From Thiobacillus sp. (lineage in GTDB: Bacteria > Pseudomonadota > Gammaproteobacteria > Burkholderiales > Thiobacillaceae), in assembly GCA_020724415.1 (NCBI GenBank), contig DYHB01000007.1:1-45353 (forward strand): a DNA stretch of 45,353 nucleotides, read 5' to 3'. Numbering within the stretch: position 1 is the first letter of the stretch; each line of letters starts with the position of its first letter. Under the pieces are notes generated by a model, which saw nothing but the letters and a program-made list of their open reading frames with translations, had not been told where the DNA came from and ran no database searches. Shown here one piece after another: positions 23,472 to 33,000 of this stretch. Both the position numbers and the translations under genes were made by a program.

Positions 23472-24397
23472 GCGATGGCCATGTCCCGGTCTTGTTGGAG
23501 GAGGCCGTGGCAGCCCTGGCCATCCGGCCCGAGGGCGTCTATCTGGACGGCACCTTCGGTCGGGGTGGTCATAGCCGGGCAGTGCTGGAACGCCTGGGCC
23601 CCCAGGGCAGGCTGGTAGCCCTGGATCGGGACCCGGCCGCCCTGGCCACAGGCAAGGGTTGGACGGACGAGCGATTCCGGATAGTGCAGCGTCCGTTCAG
23701 TGCGCTGGATGAAGTGGTGGCGGAGCTGGGCATCGAAGGTTTGGACGGCGTGTTGCTGGATATCGGGGTCTCCAGCCCCCAGATCGACACGCCGGAGCGG
23801 GGGTTCAGTTTCAGGCAGGACGCCCCCTTGGACATGCGCATGGACCCCAGTCAGGGCATGAGTGCTGCGGAGTGGTTGAACAGTGCGGATGAAAACGCGA
23901 TAGCGAGGGTGATTCGGGATTATGGCGAGGAGCGGTTTGCTAAGTCGATTGCAAGAGCGATTGTTGCGGCACGCAGCAGCGAACCGCTTGCCCGCACGCG
24001 CCAGCTTGCCGAAATCGTCGCCGGGGCCGTACGCACGCGCGAGCGCGGCCAGGATCCGGCCACGCGCACATTTCAGGCTGTCCGGATTTTCATTAACCGG
24101 GAGCTTGAGGAACTTGAGGCGGCCTTGCCGAGAGCAGTGGCTTGCCTCAAGCCAGGGGGGAGGCTGGCAGTGATCAGCTTTCATTCCCTTGAGGATCGGA
24201 TCGTGAAGCAATTCATGCGAAGGGAGTCCCGCGGGGTCGACCTCCCGCCGGAAATCCCGGTGCTTGCCGACCATGATGCCGGGGCACGCCTGCATACGAT
24301 CGGCAAGGCCATCCGGCCAAGTGCCGCCGAAACCCTGCGCAATCCTCGTGCCCGGAGCGCTGTACTGAGGGTGGCCGAGCGGAGGGGCGGGCCATGA
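23468..24397 (+). CDS. rsmH: 16S rRNA (cytosine1402-N4)-methyltransferase RsmH (MraW)
   Basis: A 309-residue SAM enzyme that N4-methylates C1402 of 16S rRNA. Blocks: [10 protein letters not shown] at the N-terminus, the SAM loop [59 protein letters not shown], and [14 protein letters not shown] near the C-terminus. The start is GTG 23468, in a GTGA overlap with mraZ. Between about 23880 and 24200 codon use shifts (many CTT, ATT, GCG, AGA/AGG) compared with the GCC/CTG-dominated neighbours, although the protein stays intact. Confidence 0.95.
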   Translation: MSDGHVPVLLEEAVAALAIRPEGVYLDGTFGRGGHSRAVLERLGPQGRLVALDRDPAALATGKGWTDERFRIVQRPFSALDEVVAELGIEGLDGVLLDIGVSSPQIDTPERGFSFRQDAPLDMRMDPSQGMSAAEWLNSADENAIARVIRDYGEERFAKSIARAIVAARSSEPLARTRQLAEIVAGAVRTRERGQDPATRTFQAVRIFINRELEELEAALPRAVACLKPGGRLAVISFHSLEDRIVKQFMRRESRGVDLPPEIPVLADHDAGARLHTIGKAIRPSAAETLRNPRARSAVLRVAERRGGP

Positions 24398-24669
24398 CCA
24401 GGATCAACCTGTTCCTGGCGCTGGTGCTGGTGGCATGCGCCCTGTCCGTCGTCACCGCGCGCCATGAGGCGCGCAAATTGTTTGTGGAGCTTCAGGCCGA
24501 GGAAAAACGCACCCGTGACCTGGATATCGAATGGGGACGCCTGCAGCTGGAGCAAAGCACCTGGTCCATGCATGGCCGGATCGAGCAGGTGGCCCGGGGC
24601 CAGTTGCGCATGAACCTGCCGGCCCTGGAGGATATTCGAGTCGTCAGCCCGGCGGGAGCACGGCCATGA
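24394..24669 (+). CDS. ftsL: Cell division protein FtsL
   Basis: A 91-residue bitopic divisome protein with a short cytoplasmic N-terminus, a membrane helix ([19 protein letters not shown]) and a periplasmic leucine-zipper-like coiled coil (about residues 25-65) that pairs with FtsB and recruits FtsW/FtsI. It is identified by position between rsmH and ftsI, size and topology, plus the [18 protein letters not shown] ending typical of the family. It overlaps both neighbours by 4 bp (ATGA). Confidence 0.9.
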   Translation: MTRINLFLALVLVACALSVVTARHEARKLFVELQAEEKRTRDLDIEWGRLQLEQSTWSMHGRIEQVARGQLRMNLPALEDIRVVSPAGARP

Positions 24670-26396
24670 AACGCCGGTCGGCGGATCATCCGCTCCTCAA
24701 GCTGGATTTGCAGCGCTGGCGCATGCGACTGGTCTTGATCCTGTTGTTCGGAGGCTTCACTGCATTGACGGCCAGGGCCACCTATCTGCAGATCTGGCAG
24801 ACGGATTTCCTGAACCAGGAGGGTGGCAAGCGGATCCAGCGCGTGGTGGAAATTCCTGCCCACCGCGGCATGATCACGGACCGGCGCGGCGAGCCTCTGG
24901 CCATCAGCACGCCCGTGGAGTCCCTATGGGTCAATCCCAGGGACGCCCAAGCGGATGCCACCCAAATCCAGGCCCTGGCCAGCCACCTGGGCCTGGAACC
25001 CGACCACATCCGCCGGATCTTTGCCGACAAGAGCAAGACCTTTGTCTATCTGCGCCGCCAGATTTCGCCGGATGTGGCCGCACGCGCCCTGGCCCTGGGC
25101 ATCCCGGGCCTGCATCGGGAACATGAATACCGGCGCTACTACCCGTCCGGAGAAGTCATGGCCCAGGTTCTGGGCGTGACGGGGGTGGACGACAAGGGCC
25201 TGGAGGGGTTGGAGTTCGCGTTCCAAAACTGGCTGGAAGGCGAACCCGGCGCCAAGCGCGTGTTGCGGGATCGGCACGGTACCGTGGTGGAGGAGCTGGA
25301 GCTGCTCCAATCCCCCAAGCACGGCAAGGACTTGACCCTGAGCATCAACCTGCAGCTCCAGTACCTGGCCTATCGTGAACTGGCGGACACTCTGGCACGG
25401 CATCAGGCCAAAGCCGGGTCGATTGCGGTCCTGGACGCCCGGACCGGCGAAGTCCTTGCCCTGGTCAACCTCCCCGGCTACAACCCCAACAACCGGGCCA
25501 GCATGAAACCTGCCCTGAGTCGCAACCGGGCCGTGGCCGACGTCTACGAACCCGGCTCGACCATGAAACCCTTCCTCGTGGCCGCGGCCCTTGAAAACGG
25601 AGTGGTCACGCCCGGCACCCGGATCGACACCGCCCCGGGCTGGATGATGGTCGGCAACAAGCGGATCACCGATGTGCATCCGAAGGGAAACCTGACCGTG
25701 GGCGAAGCGCTCCAGGTATCCAGCAACGTGGCAGTGGCCAAGATCGCCCTGGACATGAAGTCCGAGGATTATTGGCAGCTGCTGAACAGGGCCGGCTTTG
25801 GTTCGCCACCGGGCGCCGGTTTTCCCGGCGAGGCCGCGGGCCGGCTGCGTCCCTACGAATCCTGGCGTCCCATTGAAAAGGCCACCATGTCCTACGGCCA
25901 CGGCATGTCGGTCAGCCTGCTGCAACTGGCGCGGGCCTACGGGGCCTTTGCCACGGATGGGGTATTGATGCCGATCACGATTCTCAAGCGGCGGGAGGCC
26001 GTCATCGGCCAGCGGATCATGTCCGAGGACGTGGCACGCCAGGTCCGGGGCATGCTGGAAACCGCCACCCAGCCCGGTGGCACGGCGCCCCAGGCCCGCA
26101 TCATGGGGTACCGGGTCGCCGGCAAGACGGGTACGGCACACAAGCTGGTGAACGGACGCTATGCGCCGGACAAATACATCGCCTCCTTCGTCGGACTGGC
26201 ACCGGCGTCTGCGCCCAGGCTCGTGGTGGCGGTGATGATCGACGAACCGGGCGGCAAGGAATACTACGGTGGCCTGGTGGCGGCCCCCCCGTTCTCGAAG
26301 GTGATGGCGGGCGCCCTGCGCTTGTTCGCCGTTGCCCCGGACGCCCCCTTCGAAACGGCCGTGCCGGCCCAGATCCAGATTGGGGAGGCCACATGA
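24666..26396 (+). CDS. ftsI: Septal peptidoglycan transpeptidase FtsI (PBP3)
   Basis: A 576-residue class B penicillin-binding protein that cross-links septal peptidoglycan, anchored in the inner membrane. The N-terminal cytoplasmic part is followed by a membrane helix (RLVLILLFGGFTALTARATY). The pedestal domain starts with EIPAHRGMITDRRGEPLAIS. The transpeptidase active site is S298-T-M-K301 (YEPGSTMKP), S352-S-N354, and K487-T-G489 (AGKTGTAHK). The start is ATG 24666, overlapping the ftsL stop; the family start MKRRS with a basic N-terminus supports it. It overlaps murE by 4 bp. Confidence 0.97.
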   Translation: MKRRSADHPLLKLDLQRWRMRLVLILLFGGFTALTARATYLQIWQTDFLNQEGGKRIQRVVEIPAHRGMITDRRGEPLAISTPVESLWVNPRDAQADATQIQALASHLGLEPDHIRRIFADKSKTFVYLRRQISPDVAARALALGIPGLHREHEYRRYYPSGEVMAQVLGVTGVDDKGLEGLEFAFQNWLEGEPGAKRVLRDRHGTVVEELELLQSPKHGKDLTLSINLQLQYLAYRELADTLARHQAKAGSIAVLDARTGEVLALVNLPGYNPNNRASMKPALSRNRAVADVYEPGSTMKPFLVAAALENGVVTPGTRIDTAPGWMMVGNKRITDVHPKGNLTVGEALQVSSNVAVAKIALDMKSEDYWQLLNRAGFGSPPGAGFPGEAAGRLRPYESWRPIEKATMSYGHGMSVSLLQLARAYGAFATDGVLMPITILKRREAVIGQRIMSEDVARQVRGMLETATQPGGTAPQARIMGYRVAGKTGTAHKLVNGRYAPDKYIASFVGLAPASAPRLVVAVMIDEPGGKEYYGGLVAAPPFSKVMAGALRLFAVAPDAPFETAVPAQIQIGEAT

Positions 26397-27871
26397 GCCC
26401 TATTCACGATCTGGTTCAACAGCTACACACCCTGGCCCCGGAGGGGGCGGGACTTACGGCGGACAGCCGGCAGGTCCGTCCGGGCGATGTCTTTCTGGCC
26501 ATCCCGGGCACAGTTCACGACGGACGCGAGCATATTCCCACTGCGGTGGCGGCTGGCGCATCCGCAGTGGTGTGGGAGCCGGGCGGCAGGGATTGGCGCG
26601 GATGGGAGGCCTTGGGCATTCGGATACCCAACATGCCCTGGTCGGGGCTCGGCAACGACGCGGCAGGTCTGGCGGCCGAGTGGTGGGACCACCCTTCGGA
26701 TGCCCTCTGGATGCTGGGCATCACGGGCACCAATGGAAAAACCTCCTGCAGCCACTGGCTGGCCCAGTGTTTGACCGGCCTTGGCCGCAAGACGGCCTTG
26801 GTAGGCACCCTGGGCAACGGTTTCCCCGATCACCTGAGCGGTACCAGCCATACCACGCCGGATGCCGTCACCCTGCAAGGCCTTCTGGCTGGCTATCGAA
26901 CCGCCGGAGCCAGCGGCGTGGCCATGGAGGTCTCTTCCCACGCCCTCGACCAAGGCCGGGTGGCCGGGGTCAAGTTCGACGTGGCCGTGCTGACCAACCT
27001 GTCCCGGGATCACCTGGACTATCACGGCACCATGGCCGCCTACGCCGACGCCAAGGCCCGCCTGTTCGGCTGGCCTGGCCTGTCATGGGTTGTACTGAAC
27101 CAGGAAGATGGACTGGGCCAACGTTTGCTCACCGAACTGGCCGGCAGCCGGGTCCACACCCTCAGCTATGGCATTCGTGGCGGCGACATTCACGCCGAGC
27201 AACTTCAGCTGACCGCCCGGGGGCTGGTCATGGATGTGGTCACGCCCTGGGGGCGGGGGCAGTTGGCGTCGACCCTTCTGGGCCGGTTCAACGGAGCCAA
27301 CCTGCTGGCCTGCCTGGGTGCCTTGTTGGCCAGTGGCGTGACGCTGGAGAACGCCCTGGCCGCGCTGTCCGGCGTCCACCCCGTGGCAGGCAGGATGCAG
27401 CGGCTGGGGGGCGATGGCCGGCCCCATGTGGTAGTGGACTACGCCCATACCCCGGATGCCCTGGAAAAAACCCTGGCCACCCTGCGGGATGTCTGCCCCG
27501 GACGCCTGATCTGCGTGTTCGGCTGCGGCGGCGGCCGGGACAAGGGCAAGCGACCGTTGATGGGCGGGGTGGCGGCAGCCGGTGCCGATCGAGCCATCGT
27601 GACCTCCGACAACCCCCGCCACGAGGACCCTGCCACCATCGTTGCGGACATCCTGGCCGGCATGCCGCCGGGCCAGGAGAGCTGGCTGGACCGGGACGAG
27701 GCGATCCGCAGGGCCATCAACGAATCTGCGCCGGAAGACATGATCCTCATTGCCGGCAAGGGACACGAGGATTACCAGGACATCCAGGGTGTCCGGCTTC
27801 CATTTTCGGACTTGGATGTGGCCACGGATGCCCTGGCCCACTGGAAAGGACATGCCCATGGGGCTGCATGA
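26393..27871 (+). CDS. murE: UDP-MurNAc-tripeptide ligase MurE (meso-DAP-adding)
   Basis: A 492-residue ATP-dependent ligase adding the third stem-peptide residue to UDP-MurNAc-L-Ala-D-Glu. The ATP site is GTNGKT (112-117); the central domain has MEVSSHALDQGRV and LTNLSRDHLDYHGTM; the C-terminal domain has VVDYAHTPDALE and FGCGGGRDKGKRPLM. D406-N-P-R409 is the signature for meso-diaminopimelate rather than lysine. ATGA overlap with ftsI; overlaps the start of murF by 14 bp. Confidence 0.97.
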   Translation: MSPIHDLVQQLHTLAPEGAGLTADSRQVRPGDVFLAIPGTVHDGREHIPTAVAAGASAVVWEPGGRDWRGWEALGIRIPNMPWSGLGNDAAGLAAEWWDHPSDALWMLGITGTNGKTSCSHWLAQCLTGLGRKTALVGTLGNGFPDHLSGTSHTTPDAVTLQGLLAGYRTAGASGVAMEVSSHALDQGRVAGVKFDVAVLTNLSRDHLDYHGTMAAYADAKARLFGWPGLSWVVLNQEDGLGQRLLTELAGSRVHTLSYGIRGGDIHAEQLQLTARGLVMDVVTPWGRGQLASTLLGRFNGANLLACLGALLASGVTLENALAALSGVHPVAGRMQRLGGDGRPHVVVDYAHTPDALEKTLATLRDVCPGRLICVFGCGGGRDKGKRPLMGGVAAAGADRAIVTSDNPRHEDPATIVADILAGMPPGQESWLDRDEAIRRAINESAPEDMILIAGKGHEDYQDIQGVRLPFSDLDVATDALAHWKGHAHGAA

Positions 27872-29210
27872 AATCGCTCAGGCCATCCAGGCGCGTGCCG
27901 TGGGTCCGGATGTGGACTGGACAAGCGTCTCCACCGATAGCCGCAACCTGCCCCAGGGCTGCCTGTTCGTGGCTTTGCGGGGAGAGCGGTTCGACGGCCA
28001 TGCCTATGCCGCAGAAGCGCTGGCCCGGGGGGCGGCGGCCGTGATGATCCAGGCCGACGCCAAGCTGGATCTGGCCCCGGCATTGGTGGTGGATGACACC
28101 CGCCTGGCCCTGGGCCGGCTGGCCGCATGGCATCGGTCCTGCCATTCCGCCCGATTGGTGGCCGTCACGGGCAGCAATGGCAAGACGACGGTGAAGGAAA
28201 TGGTCGCCGCCATTTTGTCGGCAGAGGCAGGAAGCACGGCCGTGCTGGCCACCCAGGGCAATCTCAACAACGACATCGGCGTCCCCCTGACCCTGCTGCG
28301 CCTCACCCCCGAACACCGGTTTGCCGTGATCGAGATGGGCATGAACCATGCGGGGGAGCTGGACTACCTGAGTCACCTGGCAGCACCGGATGCGGCCCTG
28401 GTGAACAACGCCCTGCGTGCCCACCTGGAAGGCTTGGGCAGCGTGGACGCGGTGGCCCGGGCGAAAGGCGAGATCTACGGCGGTCTGCGCCCCGACGGGA
28501 TCGCCCTGATCAATGCCGACGATCCCCATGCCGATCTATGGCGGGGCCTGGCAAGGGCTCGAAGGGTCGTGGAGTTCGGCCTCGAGCAGGGGGATATTCG
28601 CGCCGAATACCGTCTTGATGCCCTGGGCGCAGACCTGACCCTCCACTTGCCCGGCGGTCCTCTGGCCGTGCGCCTGGCCGTACCCGGCCTGCACAGCGTA
28701 CGCAATGCCGTGGCCGCTTCGGCCGCCGCCCATGTGCTGGGCGCCTCGAACGCATCCATCGCCCGGGGGCTGGCGGGCTTTACCGGGGTCAAGGGTCGAT
28801 TGCAACGCCATGCCTGCATCCTGGGCGCCAGCCTGATCGATGACACCTACAACGCCAACCCGGATTCCGTCACCGCGGCCATCCAGGTCCTGGCCAGCCA
28901 GCCTGGCGTTCGCCTCCTGGTACTGGGGGACATGGGCGAGCTGGGCGCCGATGCCGAGGCCATGCATGCCGAAATCGGACAGGCGGCCAAGGCGTCGGGC
29001 GTGGACCGCCTCCTCGCGCTGGGGGAACTGAGCCAGGCGGCCGTCGGGGCCTTTGGCCCGGGGGCCATGCATTTCGAACGCATCGAGGAACTCCTGGCCG
29101 AGCTGGAACAGGCGTTGGGCCCCGATGTCACCGTCCTGGTCAAAGGGTCCCGCTTCATGAAGATGGAGCGGGTGGTACAGAGTTTCGTGGAGTCCCAGAC
29201 ATGCTCATGA
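27858..29210 (+). CDS. murF: UDP-MurNAc-tripeptide:D-Ala-D-Ala ligase MurF
   Basis: A 450-residue Mur ligase adding D-Ala-D-Ala to the UDP-MurNAc-tripeptide. ATP loop TGSNGKTT (104-111); further blocks [50 protein letters not shown] and [11 protein letters not shown]. The start ATG 27858 is chosen over ATG 27852 because AAGGA (27846-27850) is 7 nt from the former but only 1 nt from the latter. Overlaps murE and, by 10 bp, mraY. Confidence 0.96.
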   Translation: MGLHEIAQAIQARAVGPDVDWTSVSTDSRNLPQGCLFVALRGERFDGHAYAAEALARGAAAVMIQADAKLDLAPALVVDDTRLALGRLAAWHRSCHSARLVAVTGSNGKTTVKEMVAAILSAEAGSTAVLATQGNLNNDIGVPLTLLRLTPEHRFAVIEMGMNHAGELDYLSHLAAPDAALVNNALRAHLEGLGSVDAVARAKGEIYGGLRPDGIALINADDPHADLWRGLARARRVVEFGLEQGDIRAEYRLDALGADLTLHLPGGPLAVRLAVPGLHSVRNAVAASAAAHVLGASNASIARGLAGFTGVKGRLQRHACILGASLIDDTYNANPDSVTAAIQVLASQPGVRLLVLGDMGELGADAEAMHAEIGQAAKASGVDRLLALGELSQAAVGAFGPGAMHFERIEELLAELEQALGPDVTVLVKGSRFMKMERVVQSFVESQTCS

Positions 29211-30286
29211 TGCTGGCCCAATGGCTCGGGCAGGATATCCGGGCCTTCAACGTGTTCGGCTACATCACCCTGCGTGCAGTACTGGCGGCCCTGACCGCGC
29301 TGCTGATTTCCTTCGTGATCGGCCCGCGCCTGATCCGAAAGCTGGGGGAATTGAAGATCGGCCAGCCCATCCGGGACGATGGGCCACAAACCCATCTGGT
29401 CAAGGCCGGCACGCCCACCATGGGGGGCGCCCTGATCATCCTGTCGGTGGCCGTGACCACCCTGCTCTGGGCCGACCTCCGCAACCAGTACGTCTGGGTG
29501 GTGCTGGTCACCCTGCTCGGCTTCGGGGCCATTGGCTGGGTGGACGACTGGCGCAAGGTGGTGGAAAAGAATCCCAAGGGCCTGCCCAGCCGCTGGAAGT
29601 ATTTCTGGCAATCGGTGATTGCCATCCTGGTGGCGGGCTGGCTGGCCTGGTCCGCCCACCTGCCCGCCCAAACCGAGCTGATCGTGCCGTTCTTCAAGCA
29701 GGTGGTCATGCCCCTGGGAGCCTTTGGCTTCGTCCTGCTGGCCTATTTCGTCATTGTCGGGACCAGCAATGCGGTGAACCTGACCGACGGGGCCGATGGC
29801 CTGGCCATCCTGCCCACGGTCATGGTGGCCGGGGCCCTGGGCATTTTCGCCTATGTGGCCGGCCATGCGGTGTTCGCCAAGTACCTGGCCGTGCCCTACA
29901 TCCCCGGGGCCGGGGAGCTGACCGTGTTCTGCGGGGCCCTGGCCGGGGCGGGACTGGCCTTTCTGTGGTTCAACGCCTATCCGGCCGAAGTCTTTATGGG
30001 TGATGTGGGTGCCCTGGCCCTGGGTGCGGTTCTGGGCTTGGTGGCCGTGATCGTCCGGCAGGAGATCGTGCTCTTCATCATGGGGGGCGTGTTCGTCATG
30101 GAGACCGTTTCCGTGATGCTCCAAGTGGGGTCCTACAAGTTGCGAAAGAAGCGCATCTTCCTCATGGCGCCCATTCACCATCACTTCGAGAAAAAAGGCT
30201 GGAAAGAGACCCAGGTGGTCGTCCGGTTCTGGATCATCAGCATGATGCTGGTGCTTATCGGCCTGTCCACCCTGAAACTGCGATGA
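29201..30286 (+). CDS. mraY: Phospho-MurNAc-pentapeptide transferase MraY
   Basis: 361 residues with about ten membrane helices; it makes lipid I from UDP-MurNAc-pentapeptide and undecaprenyl phosphate. Family motifs: [40 protein letters not shown], the acidic [31 protein letters not shown] and [16 protein letters not shown] 29201 gives the canonical length; ATG 29207 and 29210 are possible alternatives. Overlaps murF by 10 bp and murD by ATGA. Confidence 0.97.
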   Translation: MLMMLAQWLGQDIRAFNVFGYITLRAVLAALTALLISFVIGPRLIRKLGELKIGQPIRDDGPQTHLVKAGTPTMGGALIILSVAVTTLLWADLRNQYVWVVLVTLLGFGAIGWVDDWRKVVEKNPKGLPSRWKYFWQSVIAILVAGWLAWSAHLPAQTELIVPFFKQVVMPLGAFGFVLLAYFVIVGTSNAVNLTDGADGLAILPTVMVAGALGIFAYVAGHAVFAKYLAVPYIPGAGELTVFCGALAGAGLAFLWFNAYPAEVFMGDVGALALGAVLGLVAVIVRQEIVLFIMGGVFVMETVSVMLQVGSYKLRKKRIFLMAPIHHHFEKKGWKETQVVVRFWIISMMLVLIGLSTLKLR

Positions 30287-31710
30287 ACGAAGGCATCGTC
30301 AAACTCTCCGAAGCACGCTGCCTGGTGGTGGGCCTGGGCGATTCCGGGCTGTCAGCCGTGCGCTGGCTGCGTCGGCATGGGGTCTCGGTACGGGCCACGG
30401 ACAGCCGGCCCGAACCCCACCACGGCGCTAGCATCCGATCCGAGTTTCCCGAGGTTTCCCTGAGCCTGGGCGGCTTTCGCCAAGAGGATTTCGACTGGGC
30501 CGAAGTACTGGTCGTCAGCCCCGGGGTCCCCGTCAGCACGCCGGAAATTGCCCAATCCGAAGCACTGGTGGTCGGCGATGTGGAGTTGTTCGGCCTTGCC
30601 CTACGCCAGGGATTGAGTGGGCCGGACAGGGGCGATCCCCGCTATCCGGCGGTACTGGCCATCACCGGTTCCAACGGCAAGTCCACCGTGACCAGCATGG
30701 CCGGCGCCATTTGCGCCCGGGCCGGTCTGGAAACCTGCATGGCAGGCAACATCGGATTGCCGGTACTGGATGCCCTGCTGGAAATCGAAACGGGTGTCCG
30801 TCCGGTGCCCGATGTGTTCGTGCTGGAGCTGTCTTCCTTTCAATTGGAAACCACCTACAGCCTGGCCCTCACGGCCGCCGCCCTGCTGAATTTGTCCGAG
30901 GACCACATGGACCGTTATCCGGACATGGCCAAGTATGCCGTGGCCAAGGGGCGAATCTTCCGTCATGCCGCCCTGCAGGTGCTGAATCGGGACGATCCCT
31001 TCACCCTGGCCTTTACCCTGCCCCAGGGCACCACCTGGACCTTTGGCCTGGATGCCCCGACGCGCGATGACCAGTGGGGTCTCATGCAGCACCAGGGACA
31101 AACATGGCTGACCCGGGGGGCACATCCCCTGATGCCCACCGCTTCGCTACAGGTGGCGGGCCTGCACAATGCGGCCAACGCCCTGGCGGCTTTGGCCCTG
31201 TGTCAATCCCTGGGCCTGCCGGACGAGCCCATGCTGGCCGCCCTGAGGGAGTACAAGGGGCTGCCCCATCGGGCCGAGCGGGTAGCCGAGATCGATGGCG
31301 TGACCTACTACGATGACTCGAAGGGTACCAATGTGGGCGCCACCGAGGCCGCCCTGAAGGGCTTTGAGCAGCCCGTGGTGCTCATCGCCGGCGGGGATGG
31401 CAAGGGTCAGGACTTCAGCCCCCTCCGGCCGGCCGTCGCCCGGGCCCGGGCGGTGATCCTGATCGGCCGGGATGGGCCCGCGCTGGCGGCCATCCTGGAC
31501 GGTGCGGCCCCCATCCTGCACGCGCCCAGCCTGGAAGCCGCGGTGGAACTGGCCCGGCAATCGGCACGGCCGGGGGATGCCGTACTCCTGTCCCCGGCCT
31601 GCGCCAGCTTCGACATGTTCAGGAATTATGTCCATCGTGCCGAGGTCTTCGTGCAGGCCGTCCAGGCACTGGCCGCCCGAATGCCCGGAGAAAGTGATCA
31701 TGTTCTATAG
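30283..31710 (+). CDS. murD: UDP-MurNAc-L-alanine:D-glutamate ligase MurD
   Basis: A 475-residue cytosolic ligase adding D-Glu. The N-terminal Rossmann motif is [17 protein letters not shown], the ATP loop [11 protein letters not shown], with [48 protein letters not shown] and the C-terminal [22 protein letters not shown] overlap with mraY. Its 3' end overlaps ftsW by 11 bp. Confidence 0.97.
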   Translation: MNEGIVKLSEARCLVVGLGDSGLSAVRWLRRHGVSVRATDSRPEPHHGASIRSEFPEVSLSLGGFRQEDFDWAEVLVVSPGVPVSTPEIAQSEALVVGDVELFGLALRQGLSGPDRGDPRYPAVLAITGSNGKSTVTSMAGAICARAGLETCMAGNIGLPVLDALLEIETGVRPVPDVFVLELSSFQLETTYSLALTAAALLNLSEDHMDRYPDMAKYAVAKGRIFRHAALQVLNRDDPFTLAFTLPQGTTWTFGLDAPTRDDQWGLMQHQGQTWLTRGAHPLMPTASLQVAGLHNAANALAALALCQSLGLPDEPMLAALREYKGLPHRAERVAEIDGVTYYDDSKGTNVGATEAALKGFEQPVVLIAGGDGKGQDFSPLRPAVARARAVILIGRDGPALAAILDGAAPILHAPSLEAAVELARQSARPGDAVLLSPACASFDMFRNYVHRAEVFVQAVQALAARMPGESDHVL

Positions 31711-32860
31711 CCCGGCCGGCCGCCGCTCCGCCCTGGCTCCCTACGACTGGGGCCTGCTCTGGGCTGCCCTGGCCCTGTTGGGCTTGGGCCTGGTCATGGT
31801 CTATTCCTCCTCCATCGCCGTGGCCGAGGCCAAGAGCGCCAACAACCAGGCGGCCCATTACCTGATTCGTCACGGGGTATACCTGATGCTGGGAAGCGCG
31901 GCGGCATTTGCGGTATTTCAGGTGCCATCGAACCTGTGGCAGAAAGCCGCACCCGCCCTGTTCGTGCTGGGGGTGATCCTCCTGGTGGCAGTGCTGATCC
32001 CGGGTGTGGGCAAGGAGGTGTACGGCGCCCGCCGCTGGATACCCCTGGGCCCGATCGGCAACTTCCAGCCCTCCGAGCTGGTAAAGCTGTTCACCGTGCT
32101 CTACGCCGCCGACTACACCGTGCGCAAGGCGTCCATGATGCACGACCTGCGCCAGGGCTTCCTGCCCATGTTCGGGGTCATGGTCCTGGTGGGGGCCCTG
32201 CTGCTGCTGGAGCCGGACTTCGGGGCCTTCGTCATCATCGTCACCATCGCCTTGGGCATCATTTTCCTGGGTGGCTTCAATGCCAAGCTGTTTCTGGGCC
32301 TGAGCGTCATGCTGGCCATCAGCTTCGTGCTGCTCATCATCAGCTCGGATTATCGCCGGGCCCGCATCCTGGGCTACCTGGACCCATGGAAGGACCCGCT
32401 GGGGGCCGGCTACCAGCTCTCCCATTCCCTGATGGCCTTTGGCCGGGGCGAATGGTTCGGCGTTGGCCTGGGAGACAGCGTGGAAAAGCTGTTCTACCTG
32501 CCGGAAGCCTATACCGACTTCCTGCTGGCCGTGATCGGAGAAGAACTTGGATTCGTGGGCGTGATGGCGGTGATCCTGCTGTTTGCCCTGTTTACCTGGC
32601 GCGCCTTCTCCATCGGCTGGCAGGCCGCCTTGATGGGGCGCAACTTTCAGGCCCTGGTCGCCCAGGGGGTGGGCATCTGGATTGCCTCCCAGGCCGTGGT
32701 GAACATGGGTGTGAATGTCGGCCTGCTGCCGACCAAGGGGCTCACCCTGCCCTTCATGAGCTATGGCGGCTCCGGCATCGTCGCAAACTGTCTCGCCCTG
32801 GCCCTACTCCTGCGCATCGATTTTGAAAACAGGTGCCTGATGAAAGGCAAACGCCAATGA
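31700..32860 (+). CDS. ftsW: Septal peptidoglycan glycosyltransferase FtsW
   Basis: A 386-residue SEDS-family membrane protein with about ten helices; with FtsI it polymerises septal glycan. Motifs: DWGLLWAALALLGLGLVMVY, GARRWIPLGPIGNFQPSELV, LLLLEPDFGAFVI, DPWKDPLGAGYQL, EAYTDFLLAVIGEELGFVG and LPFMSYGGSG. The start is ATG 31700, within the end of murD. The last ten residues ([10 protein letters not shown]) are encoded in a 35-bp segment that recurs 140 bp downstream before murG, indicating an insertion at the former ftsW-murG junction. Confidence 0.96.
   Translation: MFYSPAGRRSALAPYDWGLLWAALALLGLGLVMVYSSSIAVAEAKSANNQAAHYLIRHGVYLMLGSAAAFAVFQVPSNLWQKAAPALFVLGVILLVAVLIPGVGKEVYGARRWIPLGPIGNFQPSELVKLFTVLYAADYTVRKASMMHDLRQGFLPMFGVMVLVGALLLLEPDFGAFVIIVTIALGIIFLGGFNAKLFLGLSVMLAISFVLLIISSDYRRARILGYLDPWKDPLGAGYQLSHSLMAFGRGEWFGVGLGDSVEKLFYLPEAYTDFLLAVIGEELGFVGVMAVILLFALFTWRAFSIGWQAALMGRNFQALVAQGVGIWIASQAVVNMGVNVGLLPTKGLTLPFMSYGGSGIVANCLALALLLRIDFENRCLMKGKRQ
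32826..32860 (+). repeat. 35-bp direct repeat, copy 1 (end of ftsW)
   Basis: Identical to 32966-33000 at 34 of 35 positions; the single difference (C at 32836, T at 32976) is a synonymous Cys codon change. It holds the last codons of ftsW and an AAAGG ribosome-binding-site-like element, and ends in ATGA. Confidence 0.97.
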
Positions 32861-33000
32861 TGACCGCAGCCCCCCGCCAAACCACGGTAGGCAGCATGGG
32901 CACGCCTGTTTCGGTGCAGGCTAACTTGCGTCAGCAAGTTCAGCCGCGTAGCGGCGGCCGGAGCCAAAACAGGTGTCTGATGAAAGGCAAACGCCAATGA
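32857..33000 (+). CDS. Putative 47-residue reading frame created by the ftsW-murG insertion
   Basis: It begins with ATG 32857 overlapping the ftsW stop (ATGA) and ends with TGA 32998-33000 overlapping the murG ATG. It has the same upstream AAAGG as murG, because both lie in copies of the repeat. The product starts MMTAAPRQTTVGSMGTP and ends [10 protein letters not shown], re-using the FtsW tail in the FtsW reading frame. It has no recognisable domain. It may exist only to carry ribosomes across the insertion, keeping ftsW-murG coupling. Whether it is translated is unknown. Confidence 0.4.
   Translation: MMTAAPRQTTVGSMGTPVSVQANLRQQVQPRSGGRSQNRCLMKGKRQ
32861..32965 (+). mobile_element. 105-bp palindromic insert between ftsW and murG
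   Basis: Sequence unrelated to the adjacent coding ends, bounded by 35-bp direct repeats. It carries nested inverted repeats: CGCCTGTTTCGG (32903-32914) faces CCAAAACAGGTG (32964-32975, partly in the repeat) with 10 of 12 pairs. Inside are AACTTGC/GCAAGTT (32923-32929/32934-32940, 4-nt loop) and GCCGC/GCGGC (32943-32947/32951-32955, 3-nt loop). No transposase is present. It resembles a small non-autonomous palindromic repeat element; calling it mobile is an inference. Confidence 0.5.
32966..33000 (+). repeat. 35-bp direct repeat, copy 2 (murG ribosome-binding region)
   Basis: The second copy of 32826-32860, ending in the ATGA that contains the murG start. In the presumed ancestral arrangement this ATGA was both the ftsW stop and the murG start. 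Confidence 0.97.

Noticed and set aside
24531-24665. N-terminal extension of FtsI starting inside ftsL
   Set aside because: FtsI proteins begin with a short basic segment before the membrane helix; ATG 24666 gives this and overlaps the ftsL stop.
32973-32996. GTG 32973 as the murG start
   Set aside because: It would add eight residues encoded by the duplicated ftsW tail in another frame; ATG 32997 has a proper ribosome-binding element and the expected MurG N-terminus.
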